A DNA stretch of 64,000 bases from Woeseiaceae bacterium. Lineage in GTDB: Bacteria > Pseudomonadota > Gammaproteobacteria > Steroidobacterales > Woeseiaceae. How positions within the stretch are numbered: the stretch's first letter is position 1; every line of letters starts with the position of its first letter. This document shows positions 56,559-64,000 of the stretch, in pieces. The notes beneath the pieces are model-generated. The model worked only from the letters and a program-made list of their open reading frames with translations. It had not been told where the DNA came from and did not search any database. The stretch lies in NCBI GenBank assembly GCA_028822065.1, contig JAPKEL010000003.1, positions 1-64,000 on the forward strand, written 5' to 3'. A program made the translations under genes and the position numbers.

Positions 56559-57311
56559 ATGAGCGAAAAACCAGTTATTGCAGTACCTGCAGATAGAAGA
56601 CTTATCGGCATTCATCCATTTCATATGGTTGGCGAGAAATACATAACTGCCCTCAAAGATGCTGCCGAAGGGCTGCCATGGATGATTCCAGCTACTGGAG
56701 ATGACGGCATGCTTGATGATATTTTTAATAAGGTTGATGGTCTATTTTTAACCGGAAGTATCTCGGATATTGAACCTCATCATTATCAAGGAAATCCAAG
56801 CCGACCAGGAACATTGCATGATCCTGAGAGAGATGCCACGGTATTTCCACTGGCGCGTAAGGCATTGGATATAGGGATGCCTATTTTTGCTGTATGTCGA
56901 GGTTTTCAGGAATTAAATGTCTTGCTGGGTGGTACTTTGCATCAGCAAATACATGAGGTTGAAGAGTGCTTAGATCACCGTGAAGATAAGAATGATCTTA
57001 TTGAGAAAGGGTATGGTCCGGCACATACAATATCTATAAAGAAGGACAGTATGTTAAGTAGTTTTACTGATCAAGACATCGTGAGTGTCAATTCATTGCA
57101 TGGTCAGGGGGTTGATCGAATTGCTGCAGGCGTCAATATAGAAGCGGTAGCCGAAGATGGTGTTATTGAGGCCTTTAAAGTTACTGAAACGAGTGGCTTC
57201 GCCTATGCTGTACAATGGCATCCTGAATGGAAAGTTCTGGAAAACCCTCTATCACTTTCAATATTTAGGGCATTCGGCGATGCTTGTCGTGAGTATGCGC
57301 AAAAAAAATGA
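56559..57311 (+). CDS. puuD: Gamma-glutamyl-gamma-aminobutyrate hydrolase PuuD
   Basis: A 250-aa class I amidotransferase-like hydrolase of peptidase family C26. The nucleophile C113 is in FAVCRGFQELNVLLGGTLHQ (as AVCRGFQEL) and the His-Glu pair in QWHPEW; VNSLHGQGVD is characteristic of PuuD. It splits gamma-glutamyl-GABA to glutamate and GABA, the last step of the Puu route. E. coli PuuD is 254 aa. It is followed 41 nt on by a PuuA-like synthetase, which is the first step of the same route. Confidence 0.93.
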   Translation: MSEKPVIAVPADRRLIGIHPFHMVGEKYITALKDAAEGLPWMIPATGDDGMLDDIFNKVDGLFLTGSISDIEPHHYQGNPSRPGTLHDPERDATVFPLARKALDIGMPIFAVCRGFQELNVLLGGTLHQQIHEVEECLDHREDKNDLIEKGYGPAHTISIKKDSMLSSFTDQDIVSVNSLHGQGVDRIAAGVNIEAVAEDGVIEAFKVTETSGFAYAVQWHPEWKVLENPLSLSIFRAFGDACREYAQKK

Positions 57312-57352
57312 TAATAATTTTAATTAACGTGCTTTAGCACATTGGGTCAATA

Positions 57353-58684
57353 GTGAGTAAAAAAGATATTTTTAATAATTGGTTTAAGGAACATAAAATT
57401 GAAGATGTTGAGGTTTTGTTGCCAGACATGGCAGGCGCCGCGCGTGGCAAAATAATTCCTGCGACAAGTTTCGGTGAAGGTGAAATGAAAATGCCAGAAG
57501 CCATATTCGGTCAAACAATTTCCGGTGATTATTTTGAGAGCGATGACAATGTCGAAGATCGAGATATGTTTTTGGTTCCTGATCCAGATACTCTTTGTTC
57601 AGTCCCATGGATGGAGCTTCCTACAGCATCGGTTATATTTGATGGCTTTACAAAAGATGGGAATGAGGTTTTAACTTCGCCAAGGAGGGTGTTGCAGAAT
57701 GTATTAGCACTTTATAGTGAGCAAGAATGGAGCCCAGTGGTTGCTCCAGAAGCGGAATTCTATTTACTTAATCCATCCACTGATATAAATGTAGAAATAG
57801 AGCCGCCTGAGGGACGGTTAGGCCGTACGGATACATCAAAGCAGCCTTATAGTTTGGATGCTATGAATAATTTTGATCCCTTCATTAATCAAGTTTATGA
57901 ATTTAGTGAGGCACAAGGTATTCGTATAGATAATCTCTCACAGGAAATGGGTCCCGCTCAACTAGAGATTAATTTTGTTCACGGTGATGCGTTATCACTG
58001 GCTGATCAGGTCTTTCGCTTTAAGCGGACTGTTCGCGAAGTTGCAATTATGCATGGAATGCATGCTACTTTCATGGCCAGACCTATAACCGGTGAGGCTG
58101 GCAGTGCCTTACATATTCATCAAAGTATCCTTAATATGAATGGGGATAATATTTTTTCGAATAAGGATGGCACGCAAACCGACTTATTTACGCATTATAT
58201 CGGCGGTTTGCAAAAATACATGCCAGAAGCACTTCTTATCTTTGCACCTTATGCAAATTCATACCGACGTTTCTTAAGTTATTGGTCTTCTCCGGTTAAT
58301 CTAGAGTGGGCTGTGGATAATCGAAGCGTAGGTTTGAGAGTGCCAGATTGTGACCCACAGAATCGTCGTGTTGAAAATCGCTTGGCTGGGTCGGACGTTA
58401 ATCCTTATTTAGTTTTGGCAGCAACTTTGGCTTGCGGTTATATGGGTATGGCTGAAAAAATAATGCCTCGAGACTCTATTGAAGGGAGTGCATATGACCT
58501 CCCATTTGATTTATATCGCAATATGTATGCATCTATTGATGCTTTTTCATCAAGTAAAGCTATGCGTACAATGCTAGGCGACTCATTTGTTGATATGTAT
58601 TCAGGTATTAAGCAAAAAGAACACGAGCAATTTCAAGAAATCATCACTCCTTGGGAAAGAGAAGTACTGATGTTGAACGTTTAA
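57353..58684 (+). CDS. puuA: Gamma-glutamylputrescine synthetase-like (second PuuA paralogue)
   Basis: A 443-aa glutamine-synthetase-like enzyme that glutamylates putrescine (or similar amine) with ATP. Motifs: LLPDMAGAARGKIIP, APEAEFYLL, EMGPAQLEINF, GSALHIHQSI, NSYRRFLSYWSS, VDNRSVGLRVP and NRLAGSDVNPYL. GTG at 57353 is the start; the ribosome site is weak (TTGGGT). It is 41 nt after puuD. It is clearly diverged from the synthetase at 51447 (for instance WSSPVNLEW against MFAPVEPNW), so the two may act on different amines. Confidence 0.88.
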   Translation: MSKKDIFNNWFKEHKIEDVEVLLPDMAGAARGKIIPATSFGEGEMKMPEAIFGQTISGDYFESDDNVEDRDMFLVPDPDTLCSVPWMELPTASVIFDGFTKDGNEVLTSPRRVLQNVLALYSEQEWSPVVAPEAEFYLLNPSTDINVEIEPPEGRLGRTDTSKQPYSLDAMNNFDPFINQVYEFSEAQGIRIDNLSQEMGPAQLEINFVHGDALSLADQVFRFKRTVREVAIMHGMHATFMARPITGEAGSALHIHQSILNMNGDNIFSNKDGTQTDLFTHYIGGLQKYMPEALLIFAPYANSYRRFLSYWSSPVNLEWAVDNRSVGLRVPDCDPQNRRVENRLAGSDVNPYLVLAATLACGYMGMAEKIMPRDSIEGSAYDLPFDLYRNMYASIDAFSSSKAMRTMLGDSFVDMYSGIKQKEHEQFQEIITPWEREVLMLNV

Positions 58685-58715
58685 TCATAATATGATATTA
58701 AATTTCATATTATGA
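58685..58715. promoter_or_regulatory. Two-palindrome operator, copy 2 (upstream of aminotransferase operon)
   Basis: TCATAATATGA (58685-58695) and TCATATTATGA (58705-58715) with a 9-nt spacer, identical in both halves and in spacing to the site at 52917. It begins on the base after the puuA stop and is 85 bp upstream of the aminotransferase ATG, so it likely governs the operon to the right. Confidence 0.75.
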
Positions 58716-58719
58716 AATA

Positions 58720-58734
58720 TTACATGACATGTAA
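58720..58734. promoter_or_regulatory. 15-bp palindrome beside operator copy 2
   Basis: TTACATG-A-CATGTAA is a perfect inverted repeat with one central base, four bases after the copy-2 site. It is absent from the 52839-52954 region, so it may be a binding site for a second regulator of the aminotransferase operon. Confidence 0.45.
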
Positions 58735-58800
58735 GATTAATATTGTCTAATATAAGACTTTAGATTTGTCGTTAAAAAGAAATTCATTAAGGAGTGGGGT

Positions 58801-60174
58801 ATGTCTCTTTTAGAGCAGCGCACCAAAGCAGATTGGCAGGCTTTGGATAGTGACCATTATATGCATCCTTTTACGAATCATAAAGATTTAAGTGAAAGAA
58901 AAAGTCGCATTATTGCTAGAGCTAAAGGCGTATATATTTATGATGCAGATGACAATGAGATTCTAGATGCGATGTCTGGTCTTTGGTGTGTAAATGCCGG
59001 GTATGGCAGAACAGAACTGGCTGATGCTGCTGCCGATCAGCTTAAAGAATTACCCTATTACAATAGTTTTTTTCAATGTGCTAATCCGCCTTCTATTGAG
59101 TTGGCACAGATGCTCAAAGAGGTTACACAAGGACATTTAAATCGTGTTTTTTATACCGGTTCAGGCTCTGAATCTATCGATACTATGATTCGTATTGTAA
59201 GACGATACTGGGAAGTGATGGGGCAACCTAAACGCACCACGATCATAGCAAGAAAAAATGCCTATCATGGGTCTACAATTGCAGGAGTAAGTCTTGGCGG
59301 AATGAATCCTATGCATTCTCAAGGTGGACCTTTATTGCCTGGTATTGAGCATATTGAACAACCTTATTGGTTTGAATCAGATCGCAGTCTTTCTCAAGCA
59401 GATTTCGGATTAAAAATGGCCAGTTTACTGGAAGAAAAAATTCTTAAACTTGGAGCTGAGAAGGTTGCAGCATTTGTTGGCGAACCTATCCAAGGTGCTG
59501 GCGGTGTCATTATACCTCCAGATACTTATTGGCCAGAAATTGAGCGTATTTGTAAACATTATGGAGTGCTGTTAGTTAATGATGAGGTGATTTGTGGATT
59601 TGGGCGATTAGGGGAATGGTTTGGCTCGGATCATTTTAAAGTCAAGCCCGATTTAATCACTTTTGCCAAGGGTGTGACTTCAGGTTACTTACCGTTGGGT
59701 GGTGTAATGGTGGGTGATAAAGTGGCTGATGTTCTTATAGAAAAGGGCGGCGAGTTTAATCATGGGTTTACTTATTCAGGGCACCCTGCATCCTGCGCAG
59801 TAGCGATTAAAAATATACAAATATTACAAAATGAAAAACTGATTGAGCGTGTTAAAAATGATATCGGTCCCTACATGCAAAAAAAATGGCATGCTCTAGC
59901 GGAACATCCGATAGTGGGTGAAACCAGAATGGTTGGATTGATGGGAGCGATGGAATTAGTCTCAAGTAAAACGTCATGCGAAAGGTTTGATGATAAAGGC
60001 ACTGCAGGCACGGTTTTCCGAGATTTTGCCGTGAACAATGGGCTGGTAATGCGGGCGGTTGGCGATACAATCGTAACTTCACCACCACTAATTATCAGTC
60101 ACAACGAGGTGGATGAATTGATTGAGAAAGCTTGGAAATGTCTTGATCATACTCAAAAAATAATGACTTTTTAA
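58801..60174 (+). CDS. Class III aminotransferase, polyamine/omega-amino acid:pyruvate type (SpuC-like)
   Basis: A 457-aa PLP enzyme. The PLP Lys is K290 in TFAKGVTSGYLPLGG, with the PLP-contact Asp at D261 (VNDEVICGFGR) and GSGSESIDTMIR for the phosphate. This branch includes putrescine:pyruvate (SpuC) and beta-alanine:pyruvate aminotransferases. It would turn putrescine to 4-aminobutanal, or GABA to succinic semialdehyde. AAGGAG six bases before the ATG is the strongest ribosome site in this cluster. First gene of the operon controlled by the double palindrome. Confidence 0.9.
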   Translation: MSLLEQRTKADWQALDSDHYMHPFTNHKDLSERKSRIIARAKGVYIYDADDNEILDAMSGLWCVNAGYGRTELADAAADQLKELPYYNSFFQCANPPSIELAQMLKEVTQGHLNRVFYTGSGSESIDTMIRIVRRYWEVMGQPKRTTIIARKNAYHGSTIAGVSLGGMNPMHSQGGPLLPGIEHIEQPYWFESDRSLSQADFGLKMASLLEEKILKLGAEKVAAFVGEPIQGAGGVIIPPDTYWPEIERICKHYGVLLVNDEVICGFGRLGEWFGSDHFKVKPDLITFAKGVTSGYLPLGGVMVGDKVADVLIEKGGEFNHGFTYSGHPASCAVAIKNIQILQNEKLIERVKNDIGPYMQKKWHALAEHPIVGETRMVGLMGAMELVSSKTSCERFDDKGTAGTVFRDFAVNNGLVMRAVGDTIVTSPPLIISHNEVDELIEKAWKCLDHTQKIMTF

Positions 60175-60195
60175 TTTAACGATATAGAAAATAAT

Positions 60196-61170
60196 ATGAA
60201 TAAAAAAAACAGTAAAAATATGGATCGACCAGAATTGTATGGCATGGTTTACGAACCCACTTATTCTGGTGCGACTACATTTCTTCGTCGCACAGCATCT
60301 CGAGATTTGAATGGGGTAGATCTTGTGATCACTGGTATTCCTTTGGATACAGCAACGACGAATCGGCCCGGAGCAAGATTTGGACCGCGCGCTGTCCGCC
60401 TAGCTTCCACGATTATGGCTTGGGAAAAACCTTATGGCCTTGATTTTAATCCGGTTGATCGCTTAGCGATGGTTGATTATGGCGATTGTCATTTTGATTT
60501 TGGAAAGCCAGAAGCCGCAGTAAATGAGATGATAGATCATATTTCCTCAATCATTGATCAGGGTCCAGGTGTCTTAACGATTGGTGGTGATCATTTTGTC
60601 TCATACCCTGTGCTTAAAGCCTATGCAAAAAAATACAAAGAACCGATTTCATTGATTCATTTTGACGCTCATACCGATACTTGGGAGGCTGGTGAAGGTC
60701 AAGATCCTGAAGAAGAGAATGGCAGAATAGATCATGGCACTATGTTTTATCATGCAGTTAAAGAGGGTATTGTTGACCCCAAGAATTCAGTACAAATAGG
60801 AATTCGAACTGAAAATCCAGACACTATGGGTTTTAATATCTTAGACGCACCTTGGGTGCACAAGAATGGGATTGAGCAGGTCATTCAAAAGACGCTTGAG
60901 ATAGTTGGCAATAAGCCGGTTTATATGACTTTTGATATTGATTGCCTTGACCCAAGTTTTGCACCAGGGACAGGTACTCCAGTATGTGGAGGTTTAACTT
61001 CTCATCAGGCAATGAGTATTATCAGAGGGCTCAGCGGAATAAATTTAATTGGAATGGATGTGGTAGAAGTAGCTCCTGCTTATGATGTAGGTGAGATTAC
61101 CGCTCTTGCAGCGGCTCATATCGCCATGGAGATGGTGTCTATCTATGCTTCTAAACCTGAATTTAAATAA
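60196..61170 (+). CDS. Ureohydrolase: agmatinase/guanidinobutyrase family
   Basis: A 324-aa binuclear-manganese enzyme of the arginase family. Metal ligands: H133 in GGDHFVSYP, D157, H159, D161 in HFDAHTDTWE, and D247, D249 in TFDIDCLDPSFAPGTG. SpeB agmatinase is 306 aa. It would release urea from agmatine to give putrescine, or from 4-guanidinobutyrate to give GABA; the sequence does not decide. Its position between an aminotransferase and PuuB points to a role in supplying the Puu route. Ribosome site is weak. Confidence 0.9.
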   Translation: MNKKNSKNMDRPELYGMVYEPTYSGATTFLRRTASRDLNGVDLVITGIPLDTATTNRPGARFGPRAVRLASTIMAWEKPYGLDFNPVDRLAMVDYGDCHFDFGKPEAAVNEMIDHISSIIDQGPGVLTIGGDHFVSYPVLKAYAKKYKEPISLIHFDAHTDTWEAGEGQDPEEENGRIDHGTMFYHAVKEGIVDPKNSVQIGIRTENPDTMGFNILDAPWVHKNGIEQVIQKTLEIVGNKPVYMTFDIDCLDPSFAPGTGTPVCGGLTSHQAMSIIRGLSGINLIGMDVVEVAPAYDVGEITALAAAHIAMEMVSIYASKPEFK

Positions 61171-61182
61171 TGGATTTTTAAA

Positions 61183-62469
61183 ATGATAGAAACATCAGAA
61201 CATGCAGCTTCTTATTATGCTGCTTCCAGCAATTGGCAAACCAATTACCCTAAGCTTCAAGGTGAAATTACCGTTGATGTGGCCGTAGTGGGCGGAGGAT
61301 TTACTGGAATCTCTACAGCGCTTAGATTGGTTGAGAATGGATACAAAGTGGCCATTGTCGAAGCCAATAGAATCAGTTGGGGCGCCTCTGGCAGGAATGG
61401 CGGGCAACTCATTGATGGGTTTGTAATGGATTTAGATAAATTTGAAAAAAAAGTGGGTAAGGCAGGTGCTGACATTGCTTATCAGATGGGTATTGAATGT
61501 CGAGATGTAGTTTTAGAGAGAATAGAGAAATATTCGATTGATTGTGATTTGCGTTTTGGTTTTCTGGATGTCGCAATGAATCAAGGTGATATTGAAGAAT
61601 TTCATGAGTGGATCGAATATAAAGAGAAAAAGAATTACCCTCATAAAATGGAATTTATACCTAAAGAAAAATTGCATGAGCATGTTGGTTCAGAGCGATA
61701 TATTGCTGGTGTTGTTAATTATGGTAACGGTCATCTGCATCCTTTAAATTTATGTATTGGTGAGGCACGCGCCATAACAGAGCAAGGTGGTTTAATTTTC
61801 GAACAATCCAAGGTAATCAAAGTTAAGCATGGTGCAAAACCACAAGTTATTACCGAAGAAGGCGTTATTAACGCAAAAAAAGTAGTGCTCGCAGGCAATG
61901 CTTATTTAGGTAAAACCGAACCTAAACTTGAAGGTTCTGTTATTCCAGCTGGGAGCTATATTATTGCTACAGAGCCTCTCTCGGAAGATCTTGCCAATGA
62001 GTTATTACCCTCAAATATGGCGGTATGTGACCAGCGAGTAGGCTTGGATTATTTTAGATTATCGGCTGACAGGCGAATGTTATTTGGTGGATTATGTAAT
62101 TATTCTGGAAGACATCCTAGAAGTATAACTGGAGTACTTAAACCTAAAATGGAACGTGCCTTTCCCCAGTTAAAGAAAGCGAAAATTGATTACGAATGGG
62201 GTGGCTATATAGGGATTAGTATGAATCGAATCCCACAGATGGGACGAATTGAAAATAACACTTACTATATACAAGGTTATTCTGGCCATGGTATAGCGCC
62301 AACACATATTGCAGGTAATGTTATTGCAGATGCGATTATGGGCGATACCGAGAAATTTGATGTATTTGACAAGGTATGGCATTTGAGACTTCCTGGTGGA
62401 TTATGGTTTGCTAATCCTACATTGGCGTTAGGTATGATGTACCATCGAATTCGAGAGTTACTAGCCTAA
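61183..62469 (+). CDS. puuB: Gamma-glutamylputrescine oxidase PuuB
   Basis: A 428-aa flavoprotein of the DAO family. VAVVGGGFTGISTALRLVENG is the FAD motif, then SWGASGRNGGQLIDG, and VCDQRVGLDYFRL and QGYSGHGIAPTHIAG in the substrate/FAD region; SYYAASSNW at the N-terminus is typical of PuuB. It oxidises gamma-glutamylputrescine to the aldehyde with ammonia and peroxide. E. coli PuuB is 426 aa. The gap to the ureohydrolase gene is 12 nt. Confidence 0.9.
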   Translation: MIETSEHAASYYAASSNWQTNYPKLQGEITVDVAVVGGGFTGISTALRLVENGYKVAIVEANRISWGASGRNGGQLIDGFVMDLDKFEKKVGKAGADIAYQMGIECRDVVLERIEKYSIDCDLRFGFLDVAMNQGDIEEFHEWIEYKEKKNYPHKMEFIPKEKLHEHVGSERYIAGVVNYGNGHLHPLNLCIGEARAITEQGGLIFEQSKVIKVKHGAKPQVITEEGVINAKKVVLAGNAYLGKTEPKLEGSVIPAGSYIIATEPLSEDLANELLPSNMAVCDQRVGLDYFRLSADRRMLFGGLCNYSGRHPRSITGVLKPKMERAFPQLKKAKIDYEWGGYIGISMNRIPQMGRIENNTYYIQGYSGHGIAPTHIAGNVIADAIMGDTEKFDVFDKVWHLRLPGGLWFANPTLALGMMYHRIRELLA

Positions 62470-62490
62470 GCCTAGTAGCGTTATATTTAA

Positions 62491-64000
62491 GTGAAAAAAA
62501 AACTCAATATAAGCCGGCGTGATTTTGTAAATGGTTTTGCTCTCAGCCTGACAGCAGGCACAACATTAGCACCATTTGAGTTGCTCGCTAATGATAATTT
62601 AGCTTCATCGAGTGCTTATTATCCACCCGCAATGAGTGGAATGAGGGGAAGTCATAAAGGGTCTTTTGAGATAGCTCATGCCTTAGCATGGGCCGGTACG
62701 AAATTTGACGAACCTAAACACCAAACTGATACCGATTATGATTTAATTGTGGTTGGTGGAGGTCTTTCTGGTCTATCAGCGGCTTACTTTTATCGCCAGC
62801 GTTATGGTAAAGATGCAAAAATTCTTGTTATAGACAACCACGATGATTTTGGCGGTCATGCAAAAAGAAATGAATTTATGGTCGATGGTAAAAAATTAAT
62901 CGGTTATGGTGGCAGTCAATCTATCGATACACCCAGTTCATATTCGGCTCCTGCTAAAAAATTATTGAAAGATATCGGCGTTATCACTGAACGTTTCTAT
63001 GATTATTATGATCAAGAGTATTTTGAAAATCGAAAATTAAAACGAGGTCTTTATTTCAGTAATGAGTTGTATGGTAAAGATGTAGTTTTTGAGAATTTAT
63101 TGAGAACTAATATAAATAAAGATGATAATGATTCGATTGATATTTTAAATACATTTCCACTTGCTAAAGAATCTAAAAAAGCACTAATTAATTTATTAAA
63201 ATCAAAGAAAAATTATCTACAAAATGAGCCTTCATTAACAAAAAGAATCGCATTGATGCGCAGTACAAGTTACAGCGACTTCTTGAGAAAATTTGCGAAA
63301 GTTCCAGAAGAAGTGGTGCTTTTATACAGAGATAGTCCTCGTGGGTTATGGGGTGTAGGTTGGGATGCACTTTCAACTCTCGAAGCTTATAAGGCGGACA
63401 TGCCTGGAACTTGGTATTTAGATTTAGAGGTGGAATCCGTTAATCCTAAAAATATATATGAAAGAGAAGACCCGTATATTTTCCATTTTCCAGATGGCAA
63501 TGCTGGCGTTGCCAGAGCATTAGTCAGTAAGCTTGTCCCAGACTCAATAACTGCTGAGACTATGGAAGCTCAAGTCAAAGCAAAAGTTGATTATGATGCT
63601 TTGGATTTAAAATCCTCAAAAGTGCGTATTCGACTTAACTCTTCTGTGGTTAAAGTGGAGCATACACCTAACCAGGAATCGGTTAATGTAACTTATATCC
63701 ATAATGGCGAGTCCTATAGGGTTAAGGGCAAGCATGTGGTAATGGCGTGTTACAACAATATGTTGCCTCATTTATGTCCAGAACTGCCATTAGCCCAAAA
63801 AGAAGCCCTTGATTACGCAACAAAAATCCCATTGGTCTATATCAGTATCGCGGTAAGGAATTGGCGAGCATTAAACAACCTTGGTTTTCGCAGTATCACT
63901 ATTCCACAACCTAAGTTAATGCACTCATTTGGATTGGATTTTCCAGTGAGTATGGGCGGCTATGATTTTACTCAAAATCCAAATCAGCCGACGATTCTGC
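62491..64000 (+). CDS. SpdH-like Tat-exported flavoprotein (3' end outside window)
   Basis: The frame is open from the GTG at 62491 to the window end (503 codons seen), so the gene continues outside. The N-terminus has a twin-arginine signal (ISRRDFVNGFALSL). AYYPPAMSGMRGSHKGSFE and VVGGGLSGLSAAYFY with FGGHAKRNEF match the SpdH-like protein at 3803 closely, giving a second spermidine-dehydrogenase-type enzyme. It directly follows puuB (21 nt), which supports a polyamine role. It would oxidise spermidine or another polyamine outside the cytoplasm (inference). Confidence 0.83.
   Translation, partial: MKKKLNISRRDFVNGFALSLTAGTTLAPFELLANDNLASSSAYYPPAMSGMRGSHKGSFEIAHALAWAGTKFDEPKHQTDTDYDLIVVGGGLSGLSAAYFYRQRYGKDAKILVIDNHDDFGGHAKRNEFMVDGKKLIGYGGSQSIDTPSSYSAPAKKLLKDIGVITERFYDYYDQEYFENRKLKRGLYFSNELYGKDVVFENLLRTNINKDDNDSIDILNTFPLAKESKKALINLLKSKKNYLQNEPSLTKRIALMRSTSYSDFLRKFAKVPEEVVLLYRDSPRGLWGVGWDALSTLEAYKADMPGTWYLDLEVESVNPKNIYEREDPYIFHFPDGNAGVARALVSKLVPDSITAETMEAQVKAKVDYDALDLKSSKVRIRLNSSVVKVEHTPNQESVNVTYIHNGESYRVKGKHVVMACYNNMLPHLCPELPLAQKEALDYATKIPLVYISIAVRNWRALNNLGFRSITIPQPKLMHSFGLDFPVSMGGYDFTQNPNQPTIL

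Noticed and set aside
57328-57339. GTGCTTTAGCAC hairpin between puuD and puuA
   Set aside because: Four to five base pairs without T run; too short to interpret.
1-64000. tRNA, rRNA, CRISPR, insertion sequence or prophage signatures
   Set aside because: None seen when reading the intergenic gaps, which are mostly under 170 bp; base composition is even throughout.

Overview
The window looks like an ordinary chromosomal stretch of a low-G+C, probably marine, heterotrophic gammaproteobacterium. The grounds are the AT-rich codon use, a fabA-fabB pair, a long-form QueF, a PiT/DUF47 phosphate operon, many Sec/Tat-exported catabolic enzymes and lipoproteins, and very tight gene packing. The exact lineage cannot be told from the sequence alone. 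I see no tRNA, rRNA, CRISPR array, insertion sequence, prophage or plasmid feature. The theme is catabolism of amines, amino acids (including D-forms) and peptides.

Left part (1-9.6 kb): the 3' end of an aldehyde dehydrogenase, an Nramp-fold transporter lacking the usual metal motifs, and a ThDP-dependent enzyme form one operon. A small membrane-anchored protein, a Tat-exported spermidine-dehydrogenase-like flavoprotein, a free-standing M23-like domain and a sodium:solute symporter follow. An NhaC-family transporter and a PuuB-like amine oxidase lie on the minus strand, divergent from a TrxR-like ferredoxin-NADP reductase.

Middle (12-38.7 kb): five successive plus-strand genes encode exported enzymes (amidohydrolase, cytochrome c/PQQ dehydrogenase, M24 peptidase, Tat-exported aminotransferase, NHL propeller), closed by a bidirectional terminator. 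Next come a TPR lipoprotein, an Asp/Glu racemase with a D-cysteine-desulfhydrase-like enzyme, a DUF5916 outer-membrane protein, a P1 peptidase, and a five-gene operon (two CrtI-like flavoproteins, a GcvT-like protein, a membrane protein, a cupin). A second exported amidohydrolase, an SNF transporter-DadA pair and an OPA-family MFS transporter complete this part.

Housekeeping interlude (38.9-51.4 kb): fabA-fabB-S-formylglutathione hydrolase, an alpha/beta hydrolase, a Tat-exported DAAO-like protein, a GTP cyclohydrolase II relative, queF, a second TPR lipoprotein, an EVE protein, and a DUF47-PiT-porin operon. The start of that operon is embedded in the truncated remnant of a PhoB-like response regulator. 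An SCP-2 protein follows.

Right part (51.4-64 kb): a polyamine-degradation cluster. Two PuuA-like glutamine synthetases, PuuD, a class III aminotransferase, an agmatinase-like ureohydrolase, PuuB and a second SpdH-like enzyme lie together with an IclR regulator and an NhaC transporter. An identical two-palindrome motif (11-9-11 bp, 20 bp between repeat starts) lies in front of the iclR gene and in front of the aminotransferase operon, and is probably the binding site of that regulator. Putrescine could be fed in by the ureohydrolase and SpdH and drained by both gamma-glutamylation (PuuA-PuuB-PuuD) and transamination.
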